This document shows, piece by piece, positions 1 through 11,542 of a stretch of 64,000 bases of DNA (the first letter of the stretch is position 1; the number at the start of each line of letters is the position of its first letter). The notes under the pieces were generated by a model that was not told where the DNA came from, did not search any database, and was given only the letters and a program-made list of their open reading frames with translations. The DNA lies in NCBI GenBank assembly GCA_025201365.1, contig JAIXMF010000006.1:310001-374000 (forward strand), given 5' to 3'. A program made the translations under genes and the position numbers. This DNA is from Syncephalis plumigaleata. Its lineage: Eukaryota; Zoopagomycota; Zoopagomycetes; Zoopagales; Piptocephalidaceae.

Positions 1-837
1 GCCACATTATTTGATTTGGACTAATGTCCGTGGAAGCAAGCTCTTGAAATCCCGTTGGCAATTGAATGACATGATCCTGTCAACAACAATATTAGAATGG
101 TTATTACAATCTCACTATTATTATTCACCTTATGCACTTGTTGTACACTCTATCGTACAATTTACTATTTGTTAGTGAGTGAAACAAGCAAACTCTAATC
201 AATAACAACTAACCAGTGTCGCCTTATCGGTCTTTAGGAAGGAGGCACCGGCCTTTGTCAACTTGAGTTCCGTCCAACCAAACTAGGCAAAGTTATGTTT
301 GAATCATCAATACAAGTACATACACACGCAATTATTATTAGTCACATCTAATGAGTTACCTCCCAGCCTTGTGTATTACGCTCTAGTTGACCGCCAAATG
401 CACGAGCAATAATCTGATGTCCAAAACAAATACCAACTAGACGAGTGTTGGGCGCTATCTGCGGTAGCTCACGCGTGTATTCTATCAAGCGAGTAATCCA
501 TGGCAATTGATCGAATGCAGTGGCCGCTATATCGTATAATAAATGCACATTAAGCATGATCGGCTAACTAGTGCATTGCTATTGTTTTCTATTTACCTGA
601 TCCAGATATTAATATCGCATCAAATGTTTCAGGCTGTTCGGGATAAACCATTGCATTCACTATGTCGAATGTCTCGATATCCAATTGAAGGCTCGACTCG
701 AGACCCCGTTCGACTAGAGCTCGTTTCAGCATATTAGTGTACAATACAGGGTAATCCCCATATTTGGCGACAATCTCTGGCATAGGTGTGTCGGCCACAA
801 GAAATGCCACACGTAATGTCTGCTGTTCTGCCACCAT
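1..837 (-). CDS. Class I glutamine amidotransferase-like protein (3' end off window)
   Basis: Four exons read on the minus strand: 597-837, 360-526, 214-282 and 76 to beyond base 1. All junctions are GT..AG and in phase. The N-terminus (MVAEQQTLRVAFL) leads to ILISGS, AFDQLPWI and the nucleophile elbow GICFGHQII, whose Cys is the catalytic Cys of class I GATase domains. It continues through AFGGQLERN, FGWTELKL, DHVIQLPTGF and LASTDISPNQIMW, the order seen in stand-alone cytosolic GATase1 proteins of fungi (the YLR126C/GMP-synthase-like group). The His-Glu pair of the triad should lie near or beyond the window edge. The family presumably hydrolyses gamma-glutamyl amides; the substrate is unknown. 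No frame break is seen in the visible part. Family call firm, exact function open. Confidence 0.8.
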
Positions 838-977
838 AGTTCGAGAGTTTAGTTCGAATGTAGATAAAGATTGGAAAGCTTAAGGAAAAACAGTAATAAA
901 AGCAATGAGGAAGAGAAATTATCGTCGTTCGTTGAAATCACCGCCGTGTCAACTTATTCCTTTGAGCTTTGTTAACC

Positions 978-2012
978 ATGACTCATACTGAGGAAGAACA
1001 TAGTAGCTATTACTTTCGTCACTTGTTGTTGTTTATGGAACAGCAGCATCGCTTGCTTAGACAACCGTTTGCTCCTACTTCCATTGACGACACCAATGAT
1101 AGTGTAGCAACTCGACAGCGATACAGTCTGCGAGTACGGGATGCCATTCCGGAAACCACTTTTAAGAAGGCACTTAATGAAAGTCAGTATAAAGGATAGC
1201 TGGCGTGTTGTAGCCCTTATTTACTAGTTATTGTTGCTGTTATTCATAGTAAACATGCAGATTCAACGCGAGATTACTGAAATGTTCAATCAACAATCAG
1301 CGCTGACTATGGCAACACAGCTGGAAGCGTTACGTTGGCAACCAGCACAAACACCATCCATGATTATGGTACCGCAAAAGATAGAGGCAGACAGCACTAG
1401 GTAAGTGAAGCACTAGTGTGTACACACTGTATGATGCATGCTAACGCATGTGCTAATAAGCTGGCTCTCCTATTATCCCGAGATATGGCCTAATAATCAA
1501 GTGGATGACGATGCTATTGATGCCGAGTTGAAGATGTAAGTACCGTTGTTATTACATTGATAATGCCAAGTCAATCAACTCTAATTCTACCATTATAGCG
1601 ATATGAAGAATTATATCGTGAAGTCGAAGCATTACAAAAACAAACAATGCAGATTAAAGATCGACATCAGTATTACAAGGTTAGTGTAATAACATCATGT
1701 ATTCCAGTATATATATCTATATCAGTACTAAGGAAAAGAATGCATTATGATCACTTTCATTCTACACGAATATAATAGTCGTTACATGGTCGTTTGAGCA
1801 AGTTGACCAGTCAACATGTTCAGGATAACTTGGTAACCACTGGCATTGCAAAACAACTAAACGATATTAATGATTTAGGTAAGTGGCATCTACTAGTGTT
1901 ACTATTATTATGACATAATTCGAATTATAGCATTGACAAAAAGTACATTAATTCTATTCTAGTACATAAGATAGCTGATCAAGTTGAAAGCAGCGATAGT
2001 AGTAGTACCTAA
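978..2012 (+). CDS. Small coiled-coil protein, possibly a kinetochore Mis14/NSL1-like subunit
   Basis: Starts at ATG 978 (MTHTEEEHSSYYFRHLL). Exons continue with IQREITEMFNQQ, SYYPEIWPNNQ, RYEELYREVEALQKQ (a charged heptad-like helix), SLHGRLSKLTSQ and a last exon VHKIADQVESSDSSST before TAA at 2010-2012. Introns are short with GTAAG/GTTAG donors. Between the exon ending ELK near 1536 and the exon starting near 1600 one base seems to be missing, because no junction keeps both frames. The 'RVRDAIPETTFKKAL' block followed by a coiled coil loosely recalls Mis14/NSL1 of the MIS12 kinetochore complex, but this is only an impression. I do not firmly recognise the family. The neighbour is a divergently read amidotransferase with about 140 bp between the starts. 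Confidence 0.5.
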
Positions 2013-2167
2013 AAGACGTAAAGATTACATATATAATGCTCTATGATTATAGCTACTTAGTAATGACAGTATAAGCATGGTAAACATGTAATAGTAATAA
2101 ACAGTAATAAACGCTGAAGATTGTATTTTGATTTATTTGAAGGATCAATCAATGTACAGAGTAGTGC

Positions 2168-2569
2168 TTACTCTTCAGCCTTCTCGACCTCGTTGGTCTT
2201 GTCATCATATGGCTTACGGCCGTAGCCACCGTGACCATAACCGTCATGGCCGTAGCCGTAGCCGTCATGGCCGTAGCCGTAACCACCATAGCCGCCATAG
2301 CCACCGTAGCCGCCATAACCGCCATAGCCATATGAGCCTGGAGAGCCATAACCGTATCCGTCATATCCGCCGTGGCCGTGACCATGGCCGTGGTCGTCAT
2401 GACCGTGGTCGTGACCTCCGTAGTAAGACTTGCCATAGTTATCGTAGTATCCGGCCTCGTATCCCTTGTAGTCGTCGTGGTCGTAGCTGTCATAGCCACG
2501 ACGTTCGATGCTTGCTGCCATGGCTGGGATGGCGAGGGCAAGTACAGCGGCTAACTTGGCGTACATCAT
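2168..2569 (-). CDS. Secreted Gly/Tyr/His-rich repeat protein
   Basis: Single-exon 133-residue protein beginning MMYAKLAAVLALAIPAMAA, a clear signal peptide likely cut after AMA, followed by ERR, a possible Kex2-type site. The mature part is low complexity: a Tyr/Asp block (GYDSYDHDDYKGYEAGYYDNYG), a His/Asp/Gly block (HDHGHDDHGHGHG) and tandem GGY and YGHDG units, ending in an acidic tail (VEKAEE). The Met-Met start is favoured because it gives the complete signal peptide. A TATA box lies about 170 bp upstream. The composition resembles Gly-Tyr-rich wall, adhesive or metal-binding peptides; the His clusters suggest metal binding, but function is not known. Overlapping frames on both strands are shadows of the repeat. 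Confidence 0.75.
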   Translation of the reverse strand: MMYAKLAAVLALAIPAMAASIERRGYDSYDHDDYKGYEAGYYDNYGKSYYGGHDHGHDDHGHGHGHGGYDGYGYGSPGSYGYGGYGGYGGYGGYGGYGYGHDGYGYGHDGYGHGGYGRKPYDDKTNEVEKAEE

Positions 2570-2738
2570 CTTGAATTAAGGTTGATTATAGTAGATTGGT
2601 AATAGTTGTAGTTGTAGTGTGGTTGCTGCTGTTGCTGCTGTTATAGTTGCGATTATGGTTGCTATTACAAAGTAGAAGACAATAGAACACTGACTACTCG
2701 TGGATGCTGTTGCTCAGTTGCCTACTCAAATGGCCGTG

Positions 2739-2746
2739 TATTTATA
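2739..2746 (-). promoter_or_regulatory. TATA box of the Gly/Tyr/His-rich gene
   Basis: TATAAATA on the minus strand inside a GC-richer patch, about 170 bp upstream of the start codon of the secreted repeat protein. It would give a leader of roughly 130-140 nt. Confidence 0.55.
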
Positions 2747-3268
2747 GGCGATGGACCTACTGCAAAAATCATCAAGTCCATCGCACTGGTTACGTGTAAA
2801 TGACAACAAGTAAATTGCTACATATTACTTCATTAGCAACCATTATTTGTTTATTTGCTCTCTAATGACCTTGACTATTATGCACTATGATCAAATTCAA
2901 TAATATCCAATAACAATAACAAATTAATTTATTATCGTATCGTAGGTAAACAGATAATTTCAAGGAAATTAATAAACAACAAACGTGACGACACTAATAA
3001 CAATAACAATAGCAATACAATAACAATAACAATAACACTGATGATATGGTTGCTCAGAGTTAACAAAAACAAATGGTCATGATATCTATTCCTTTTTGTT
3101 TATTAGACAACCGTTGATCATAATTAATTGATTAATCAATTAATTAATCAATCAATCTCAAATGACGTGCCTCGTTTACTGTACTGGCTCAGTTTACACT
3201 AATAAACGTAAATGACATGGTAGGGTTACTATGTGCCAATAAATGAGATCATACTGTCATCATCATCA
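2747..3268. other. AT-rich intergenic region with a perfect palindrome
   Basis: No gene seen. The stretch holds CAATAA-type repeats around 2905-3030 and a 26-bp perfect AT palindrome at 3121-3146. It separates the 5' side of the secreted-protein gene from the 3' end of elongin C. Confidence 0.5.
3121..3146. repeat. 26-bp perfect AT palindrome
   Basis: The stretch is its own reverse complement, centred between 3133 and 3134, and built from TAAT/ATTA units. It could be a homeodomain-type (TAAT) site cluster or simply low-complexity sequence. Confidence 0.5.
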
Positions 3269-3797
3269 TCACTTACTATCGAGATAATCGGCAGCCATAA
3301 GCAGCTCCAAGGCATTCTCGACATCAATATGGAACTCGGGAATGTTCTCTGTATGACTTGAATATTTGTGTTTATACTCTAGATATTCGCAAACTTGTTG
3401 CAGAATATCGCTTCTGTTTGTGGGGGGGGGGGGAAACAAAGGCAGCAAGTTAGCGTTGTTTACCTACAAGTGACAATACGTAAACAGTAAACACCTACTT
3501 GATCTCGGGAAACTTAATTCGTTATTCGTACTCTCCATAAAGTAAGCTATTTCACGTCGAGAGATTCAAACTGATTAGACGCTATTCTTCGTTATTGTTG
3601 CTACTATCGCTTTAATAAACATTACCTTCACCAGATAGCATGTTTTTAATCGTGCCTGAACACATGGCTGCCTCACGCTTAACGGTAAAAACCTTACCGT
3701 CAGAACTGATAAGTTTCACAGTGTCTGATTCGATGGCAGGCTTCTTCTCCTCGCTGGTAACATCAGCGTTAAAGACATTGCTGTCGTCGGTAGACAT
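3269..3797 (-). CDS. ELC1: Elongin C (Skp1/BTB-fold ubiquitin-ligase adaptor)
   Basis: Three exons: 3626-3797, 3499-3546 and 3269-3413. Exon 1 (start [12 protein letters not shown] at 3797) carries [18 protein letters not shown] and [10 protein letters not shown], the hallmark BTB-fold strand and helix of elongin C. Exon 3 gives [17 protein letters not shown], then [20 protein letters not shown] and LDSK before the stop, matching the family C-terminus. Exon 2 reads [10 protein letters not shown], then must slip to reach FPEIK; one C of a CCCC run seems lost near 3507. The exons sum to 365 nt, and one restored base gives exactly 121 codons plus stop, close to the usual 112 residues. Elongin C links SOCS/VHL/F-box-like receptors to cullins and, with elongin A, acts on stalled RNA polymerase II. 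An intron carries a 12-G run. Confidence 0.9.
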
Positions 3798-4062
3798 TAT
3801 TATTATACTAATTGCCGTGGAAATGTCAATGTGATGCTGTGACTGAAGAATAAAAACGACAAGAGACGAGTCCATTTCAATGTGTGCCTCACTTCTTTCT
3901 TCACTCGCACTCACTCACTCACTCACTCACATTCACACTCGCCACTCTCTATACTCGCCTGCTTGTAGCAGTAATTAGCCGTCTTCACTTTTACATCATA
4001 GGATAATATCGCGCAGATAACCTGCTATCAAACCGTAGCATCACTACTTCTCTATCGGCATC

Positions 4063-5300
<1,238 letters not shown>

Positions 5301-5972
5301 CAACTATAATTAGAGATATCAGTTCGACATCATGTGTTAATTGATTAAAGTAATCGTATGCCATTTTTAATGCTTGCTGTTCAAGTAGCATGTGAATTCG
5401 AGCTCATCCTTCGACTAGATAGTCGAAGTATATAGATTCAATCATTATCGCTTCAAATTTTATCCAATTGATTACATTTGGACATTCAATACTCACGGCC
5501 TAGTATGTACTTGTTCTTGTTTTGTTTTTATTTTATTTTAATGGCATTGTAATTGTGACAGTGGATCAAATAGATACTTTTATCTGTCATCGGAATGGTA
5601 TCGCTTTTACCTCTCCTCTCCCTCTCCTAAATCGTACATTATTCTTCACATGAGAATAGCGTCTAATTCACATATTGACCGACTATCCAAAAACGCAACA
5701 ATAACCAGATACTGTAGCCGTGTTATATGGCTTATGATTTGCTCAAATTACCGCAACATTTGCCGGAACCGCAAGTCAGGTAGCTTATTGATTAGCGGAA
5801 TTGAACACTATCTGTCTAAGCAGCATGGATTATTGCGCAATATACCCGATTTCATATAAGGATTATTGTATATATACTCGATCGTTCAAGTTTATTTCTA
5901 CGGTATCTGTTCTCATCTCTCCTCTTATAAACCTTGTGATAATCCAATTTCTACCGCATCTTTATTCTTAGC
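5301..5972 (+). other. Intergenic region upstream of the first SNG1 gene
   Basis: No convincing gene. AT-rich, with T-rich and pyrimidine tracts and a TATAAA at 5926-5931 only about 42 bp before the SNG1 start codon. A 69-codon open frame at 5650-5859 shows no recognisable domain or splice context and is not called. Confidence 0.4.
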
Positions 5973-7616
5973 ATGGAGCAATCATCATCCATAGTACAAG
6001 CGTCGCCTGTTGTACAGAATGACACGAATGTAGAGGAAACAGCAGTCGAGCAGCAACAACAGCAACAGCAACAGCAGAATAAAAGATCGCGCATGTCTAT
6101 TCATCCGTTAGTTAAGACACCGTCATTCGTGTTACAGCATTTGTTGAATTGGCGTACAATACTATTGTTCGTTTTCATCGGTATCATCATTTACATTTAC
6201 ACTTGGCTCTATGTCGGATGCGTGTGGAATCCCGTTGGACATATCAACAATGTCAAGGTGGCCCTACTTAATAGTGATCAAGGATTCAATTTCACTGGCA
6301 CACCTAATGCATTACAAGCTATGATCTTACAGTCAACTGGTGGTCATCCACTGGGTGATCTACTAGCAGAGAAGCTAGTCACCGTACCGGAGGCTAATTT
6401 CGATTGGCAGCGACAAACCGCCGACACCGTAACACGCGATGCACTGGTTCAAGCCGTTGATGATGGCGATTTCACCGCGGCAATCATCATTCCTAGCACG
6501 TTTAGTCAGGATTTCTTGTCGGCATTTCCCGTTCCCGGCAGCTCGCCCAATCGACGACAAATGCAGATAGAATACGTACATGATCAGGGTCGTAATTACG
6601 GATCTGACAGTATCATTAGTACAATTATGCTACGCTTATTAACGGGTGTTAGTAATGCTTTCGAGCTACGACTACTATCGAGTCCCAATGCCACGGCAAT
6701 TGTCACGGCAGCTGTGCCAACATTCTGGGCTAGTCCCATCCAAACTGCTAATACAGTACTACATCCCGTCTATCGTTATGGACAGAATTTCGCTTCATAC
6801 GCCTCGGTAGTAGTCATGATCATCGGCTGTATTGGTGTGGTAACCATTGTTAATCGCTACCTCGATCTTACTCCCGTTACTTGTCTGCCACACTCGATTA
6901 GCGCGGCTGCCTTATCGAATACGCCACGTTTCAGTGTTGCACGCATTGTGGTGACTCGTCTCGCCATCATGCTAAGCGGTCTATTCGTCTATTCATTGCT
7001 GGTGTGGTCAGTACCCCTATCATTGGATCAATCCCAATTCGACGGTGCTCCCTCCGTAGCCGCGCTATTCTACATCTTCTTCATTGGCGCCTCTATTCTT
7101 GGCATTATCTCGTTACTATGCGATGCTATGGGCGTGGATAACTTTGCGGGTGCGGGTTCCTCCATCCTTATCATCTTCCTTACGACGAGTAGTGCTATCA
7201 TTGCTGATGAGCTAAGTAATGGTTTTTTCCATTTAGGACGCGCGTTTCCCTTCTACTATGCTGTACGTGGGCTACGCTTCATCTATTTTGGATCATCATC
7301 CAAACACATGTGGATTAATTGTGTGGTACTTGGCGCATGGATGTTGGTAACATTGACGGCAACCTCATTCGTTACGGCAGACGCCTTATCAAGCAACGCC
7401 AACCTATTTTCACAATGTCCGACTCATCCGAACGGAAGTAATCTGGACCCCATGGCTAGCATTAGTTACATCACTTGCATTACATCACTTGCTATTGCCA
7501 TTCAATACTCGGCATTCTTATTTTGTCATAGCGCTATTGGATATCCTATCTTATTACAACAGCGACTACAACTAGTAATAATAATAATAATAAACAGCTC
7601 GGACTTGAATATCTAA
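5973..7616 (+). CDS. SNG1/DUF3533-family membrane protein, copy 1
   Basis: Intronless 547-residue protein with an unbroken frame. A Gln-rich disordered N-terminus (to about residue 40) leads to a first membrane helix (LLFVFIGIIIYIYTWLY), then the family signature VGCVWNPVGHINNVKVALLN and DQGFNF. A long extracytoplasmic loop follows, with EYVHDQGRNYGSDS. Four or five further hydrophobic helices occupy the C-terminal half (for example VVVMIIGCIGVVTIV, MLSGLFVYSLLVWSVPLSL, AALFYIFFIGASILGIISL). This is the ABC-2-like DUF3533 architecture of yeast SNG1, linked to nitrosoguanidine and drug tolerance and to plasma-membrane lipid asymmetry. The next gene on the same strand is a paralogue, so this is a tandem duplication. 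The final 40 residues, ending in a run of Ile, differ from the copy downstream. Confidence 0.85.
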   Translation: MEQSSSIVQASPVVQNDTNVEETAVEQQQQQQQQQNKRSRMSIHPLVKTPSFVLQHLLNWRTILLFVFIGIIIYIYTWLYVGCVWNPVGHINNVKVALLNSDQGFNFTGTPNALQAMILQSTGGHPLGDLLAEKLVTVPEANFDWQRQTADTVTRDALVQAVDDGDFTAAIIIPSTFSQDFLSAFPVPGSSPNRRQMQIEYVHDQGRNYGSDSIISTIMLRLLTGVSNAFELRLLSSPNATAIVTAAVPTFWASPIQTANTVLHPVYRYGQNFASYASVVVMIIGCIGVVTIVNRYLDLTPVTCLPHSISAAALSNTPRFSVARIVVTRLAIMLSGLFVYSLLVWSVPLSLDQSQFDGAPSVAALFYIFFIGASILGIISLLCDAMGVDNFAGAGSSILIIFLTTSSAIIADELSNGFFHLGRAFPFYYAVRGLRFIYFGSSSKHMWINCVVLGAWMLVTLTATSFVTADALSSNANLFSQCPTHPNGSNLDPMASISYITCITSLAIAIQYSAFLFCHSAIGYPILLQQRLQLVIIIIINSSDLNI

Positions 7617-8132
7617 TTTGTCCGTCTATCCCTGCTTGTTCGTATCGGGAAGTGGACAGATTAACATTCCGTAATTTAACCGTTCTCAAAATGTTCTACC
7701 ATTGCCTCATTAAGCACATGGCATGTTCGGCCTATGCTGTTTCCTCATGTTCCTCTTCATTTCCTAATAATCATCACTGCTTTTTTTATTCGTTCGGCAA
7801 GTGTGTGCTTTACAATCATTACAATTTTACGCACCTTTCCCCCATGAAACCGGTTTCTAGTTGATTTTTTTTGTCAGAGCTCCTCGTAAACGGGTAAATT
7901 TTCACCTTACCGAAACCTGTATGCCTTGTTATTTTTCTAACAGTATACTAGCAATTTATCCATCTGCGTCAATGAGATAGATCGCAACCAGATGTATTTG
8001 TATAAATAAAGGCGTGCTAGCTGGTCATATTACTTTATCGGCATTATTGTTTTATTTGTTGTAATCATTTAGTGACATTCATCAATTCATCATCATCATT
8101 GCCACCATCATTTTTATTCTTACAATTAAATA
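7617..8132 (+). other. Spacer between the SNG1 paralogues
   Basis: 3' region of copy 1 and promoter of copy 2. No gene recognised; a 70-codon frame at 7652-7864 has no support. A TATA box lies at 8001-8010. Confidence 0.4.
8001..8010 (+). promoter_or_regulatory. TATA box of SNG1 copy 2
   Basis: TATAAATAAA located 123 bp upstream of ATG 8133, a plausible core promoter position with a leader of about 90-100 nt. Confidence 0.5.
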
Positions 8133-9712
8133 ATGACGGATACTAATAAGGCGGTAACATCACGTCGACGATGGCCACGCTTCATCTATCCCATTCTATT
8201 GAATCGACTAGCGGTGGGTGCACTGATCTTCGTCTCAGTCGTACCATTCCTCTACATGTGGTTGTACATGGGTGCATTCTGGAATCCTCAACACTATTAT
8301 CGTAATGTGAAGGTGGCTTTCATCAATGCCGATACTGGATTCAATTTCACGAATGTACCGGCACCTTTACAGGCTGCCATCACGGCAGGCACAGCTGGTC
8401 AATCGATGGGCACCGTGTTGAAGAATCAGATGACTGGACAAACGCAAATTCCATTCGATTGGGATATCATCAATGATCCTAACTACGCGTATGAAACGCT
8501 TTACAATCAAATTGACGAGGGCATCTACCAGTTTGGCATTTTCCTCCCGAGAAATCTTAGCGACAACTATTTAACGGCATTCGACACTAATAACACGGCC
8601 CATTATCGTCCAATGTCGTTGACCTACCTATACGATCAAGGTCGTGATTACAGCACCGCCTCCATGGTCACCGCGCCCATAACTCGTTTGGTGTCGAGTA
8701 TCAGTCGAGGTACTGCTCGCAAGTTACTACTCGCTCCCGATGCTTCCCAGATTGTCGGTCGTATGGTGCCCGCTTTCTGGGTCGAGCCGATTACCCTGAT
8801 GGTCGATATAATGCATCCCGTTACTTATTATGGTCAAAATAACTCTTCCTACCTAAGTGTCATGGTGATGTACATAGCTTGCATTGGTATTGTAACGGTA
8901 ACACGTCGCTTCATCATCGGTGATCCGGTGGTGTTTGGCTATGTAAATCAACAGACCAACGGTGACATCCCGTTGAAACAAGTGGAAACACGCGACGTCG
9001 GTACTGATCCAGTCGATACCGCCAATGTCTATGATATCGATGCACCCGCTGAATCCGAGATTGATCTATCCGACAACGAAAGCGATAGCACTGGCATATC
9101 ACATATGCCAAAGGGTAACGAGAAGGCTCAGCCTATCTTCTCTATATTCCATGTTGTCACCGCTAAGTACACGATCATGGTGGCGACAGTCTTCTTTTGC
9201 GCCTTACTAATATGGTCGGTACCATTGTCGCTCGGTGACAATCAATACGTGGGTGCACCATCGGTGGCCGCGTTATTCTACCTCGTATTCGTCGGTATCT
9301 GCTTCCTTAACATGCTTAACCTATTCTGTAATCTTTTCGGACTGGATGGATTCTCGTTGCCTGCCGCGCTATTCATGATCTTCATGATGACCACGGGTGG
9401 TGCCATGCTTGGTGACATGTTGTCGCCTAACTTCTTCCGTATCGGACGCGGTTTGCCATTCCATTATGCGGTGCAAGGTCTGCGATTTATCTATTTGGCT
9501 CGCTTAAAAATGAAATGGGCTTGTGCTGCGGTGTCATCATCGCTTGGACCATGGCGGCTCTTATTCCGGGCGTGTGGGCAGCCATACGTGCCGAACGTAC
9601 ACGTCGCGGTCAACACATTGTACGTGCCATGAAACGTCGTCGCTCGCAAATGCGTCGACATCGTCGTAAAATGACCGCCGAGACAGCGGAACAAGCCGAA
9701 CAAAATGTATAG
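8133..9712 (+). CDS. SNG1/DUF3533-family membrane protein, copy 2
   Basis: Paralogue of the upstream gene. It starts MTDTNKAVTSRRRWPRF, then a membrane helix and the signature MGAFWNPQHYYRNVKVAF and DTGFNFT. The loop has LTYLYDQGRDYSTASM, matching YVHDQGRNYGSDS of copy 1. Between helices 2 and 3 there is an acidic insert absent from copy 1 (about residues 260-345, EIDLSDNESDS). Shared blocks include ALLIWSVPLSL, GAPSVAALFYL and LPFHYAVQGLRFIY. Near 9506-9510 (AAAAA) one base appears lost; the family sequence resumes as NEMGLCCGVIIAWTM in the -1 frame and runs to a strongly basic tail (VRAMKRRRSQMRRHRRK) ending at TAG 9710-9712, about 526 residues in all. An AATAAA follows at 9801. Confidence 0.85.
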
Positions 9713-9800
9713 AATAATCTTAGTTCATCAACGATATTACATAGATAACAAGCATTAATTAGTACTCGTAGTATTAGCAGTATTATTTTTATTATATATA

Positions 9801-9806
9801 AATAAA
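9801..9806 (+). terminator. Poly(A) signal after SNG1 copy 2
   Basis: AATAAA about 90 bp after the stop codon, in AT-rich sequence before the convergent MAPKK gene. Confidence 0.4.
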
Positions 9807-10185
9807 TGAATATATAGATATTAGATAAGAGGTTTATCATAGTATTACGTAACTGAATGATTGCATCAACAAGTATCCGTAGTGCAAATTAGTTAGTAAT
9901 GATGAAATACTAAGATTTAATGAAAAAATAAGCAGAGTAGTATTAACCAACTATATTTCATCTGTTTACGAGAATACCATTTGCAATTGCAAACAACAGA
10001 CAGAACAGCAGGTTTAAACGTTGCTAATAAATGAATATCGCGACATGCATCAATTAGTATGCGCGGAATGAATGGAACAATTATATATTGATATGAATGG
10101 ACATTTTGTTTACCATTGTTACTCTTCATATATTGCTGTTATTATTATTGCTATTATACTGCTGTTGTTGCTGTGCTGTCACGAT
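9807..10185. other. Convergent 3' spacer
   Basis: AT-rich sequence between the convergent SNG1 copy 2 and MAPKK genes. Nothing recognised beyond possible 3' UTRs. Confidence 0.4.
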
Positions 10186-11542
10186 TTAGGCCCATACTTC
10201 ATTGATCCAAGTCTTGAGATCGACTTCCTGTTGACTTGATTGTACAACGAATCGATGTGTAAGCATTTGCTTGGGTGTGGGACGTTGATTTGCATCTTTT
10301 CTTAGACTATTAATACAGCATTAGTATATATAAGCTATCTAGCAGTAATAATGGTAGTAGGAAACAACACTTACCAGCAACGAACAAAGTCGCGCAATTC
10401 ATCACTCCAATCGGGTCCTAACTCGGGCACCGGCATCGTTACCACGTAATCTAATAGTTCGAACATGGCCAATGGTCGGTGTCCTTGAGGCGGGAAGGGG
10501 AATCGACCCTCTGCCACCTCCATGATGGTTAGACCGAGTGACCAGACGTCACTACTAACTTTATAGCCCTTGCCACCGCCTTGAATACGCTCAGGCTTTG
10601 TTAGAAAAGAAATACGTCAAACACATAAATTAAGGTTAATGATATGTGGATAATGGTTGCTATGCATACGCTATACTTACTGCCATATAGTAGCTTGTTC
10701 CAAGGAAGGTACGGGCCACCGAGTCCACTAGTTCACCGCTTACACCAAAGTCGCACAATTTTATTAGACCGAGTCCGTTAATAAGAATGTTACTTGGTTT
10801 CACATCTCGATGAATGATTTCAAGCTGATGCAAATAGACGAGGCCATTCAACACGGCTTCAGCCACCTTGCCTAAACACCTTCACCAATACGTGCATCGA
10901 GCGTTTTAATTCGCTTGTAGATGGCATCCAGACTGCCACCTTCACAGTACTCCATACAGATGGCGATATCTTCATCCTCTATGAATGCACCATAAAAGGA
11001 GACGATATACGGGGAGTTGCATCGACGAAGAGCACGTAATTCACGGATGATTTGTCGTTGAACAGTAGGATTAGGATCGGCAGGCACGACTATATATATA
11101 AAATATAAAACAATGCAAAGCATATTAGTAAATGATCGATCACCCTCCATGCCATATAGCATGTCGCTTACCTTCTTTGCCATAATAATACCACTAGGCC
11201 GTGTCGACATAGCATGACAGTACCGCCCGCACCCTCGCCTAGCTTGCGTACCGACTGCACATCTTCGCGTCGGAGATCACCCACTGCGGCTACCGGTGGA
11301 GATACCATCTCGCCCGAGGGTAGCGAGAGTAGTGTTTCTGCATTGCGCGCATAGTGCTGATTAAAGGCGTCCTCGACGGAAATCTCACTGTTATCAGTGT
11401 CTCGCGCATTCTGCGCGCCATCGTCTTTTGGAATAATGGACGGCACGTTCAGTTTAATGTTAGGTTTTGGTCGAGGCTTCGACGAACCACCCAAGCCGTT
11501 GCTTCGGCGTATGGATGGAGGAACTCCAAATGGTGTGGACAT
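10186..11542 (-). CDS. MAP kinase kinase, cell-wall-integrity Mkk1/Pek1 type
   Basis: Four exons: 11172-11542, 10681-11089, 10375-10595 and 10186-10306, about 374 residues. The N-terminus ([16 protein letters not shown]) is a short tail. The kinase domain has a Gly-rich loop ([12 protein letters not shown]), the catalytic Lys exon end [22 protein letters not shown], catalytic loop [12 protein letters not shown] and Mg-binding [20 protein letters not shown]. That last stretch has the Ser/Thr pair expected for activation by a MAPKKK. Then come [30 protein letters not shown] and a C-terminus KTWINEVWA. The ERIQG and [12 protein letters not shown] blocks fit the Mkk1/Mkk2/Pek1 branch (Pkc1-Bck1 pathway) better than Pbs2 or Ste7. 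Two apparent single-base losses (near 11199 and 10877) interrupt the frame; all catalytic motifs are present. Confidence 0.87.

Noticed and set aside
2128-2574. Arg/His/Ser-rich frame opposite the secreted repeat gene
   Set aside because: It is the antisense shadow of the Gly/Tyr/His repeats; only the minus-strand frame has a signal peptide and a TATA box.
3421-3432. 12-G run as a quadruplex or regulatory signal
   Set aside because: It is a single homopolymer within a small elongin C intron, and its length may itself be unreliable in this assembly.
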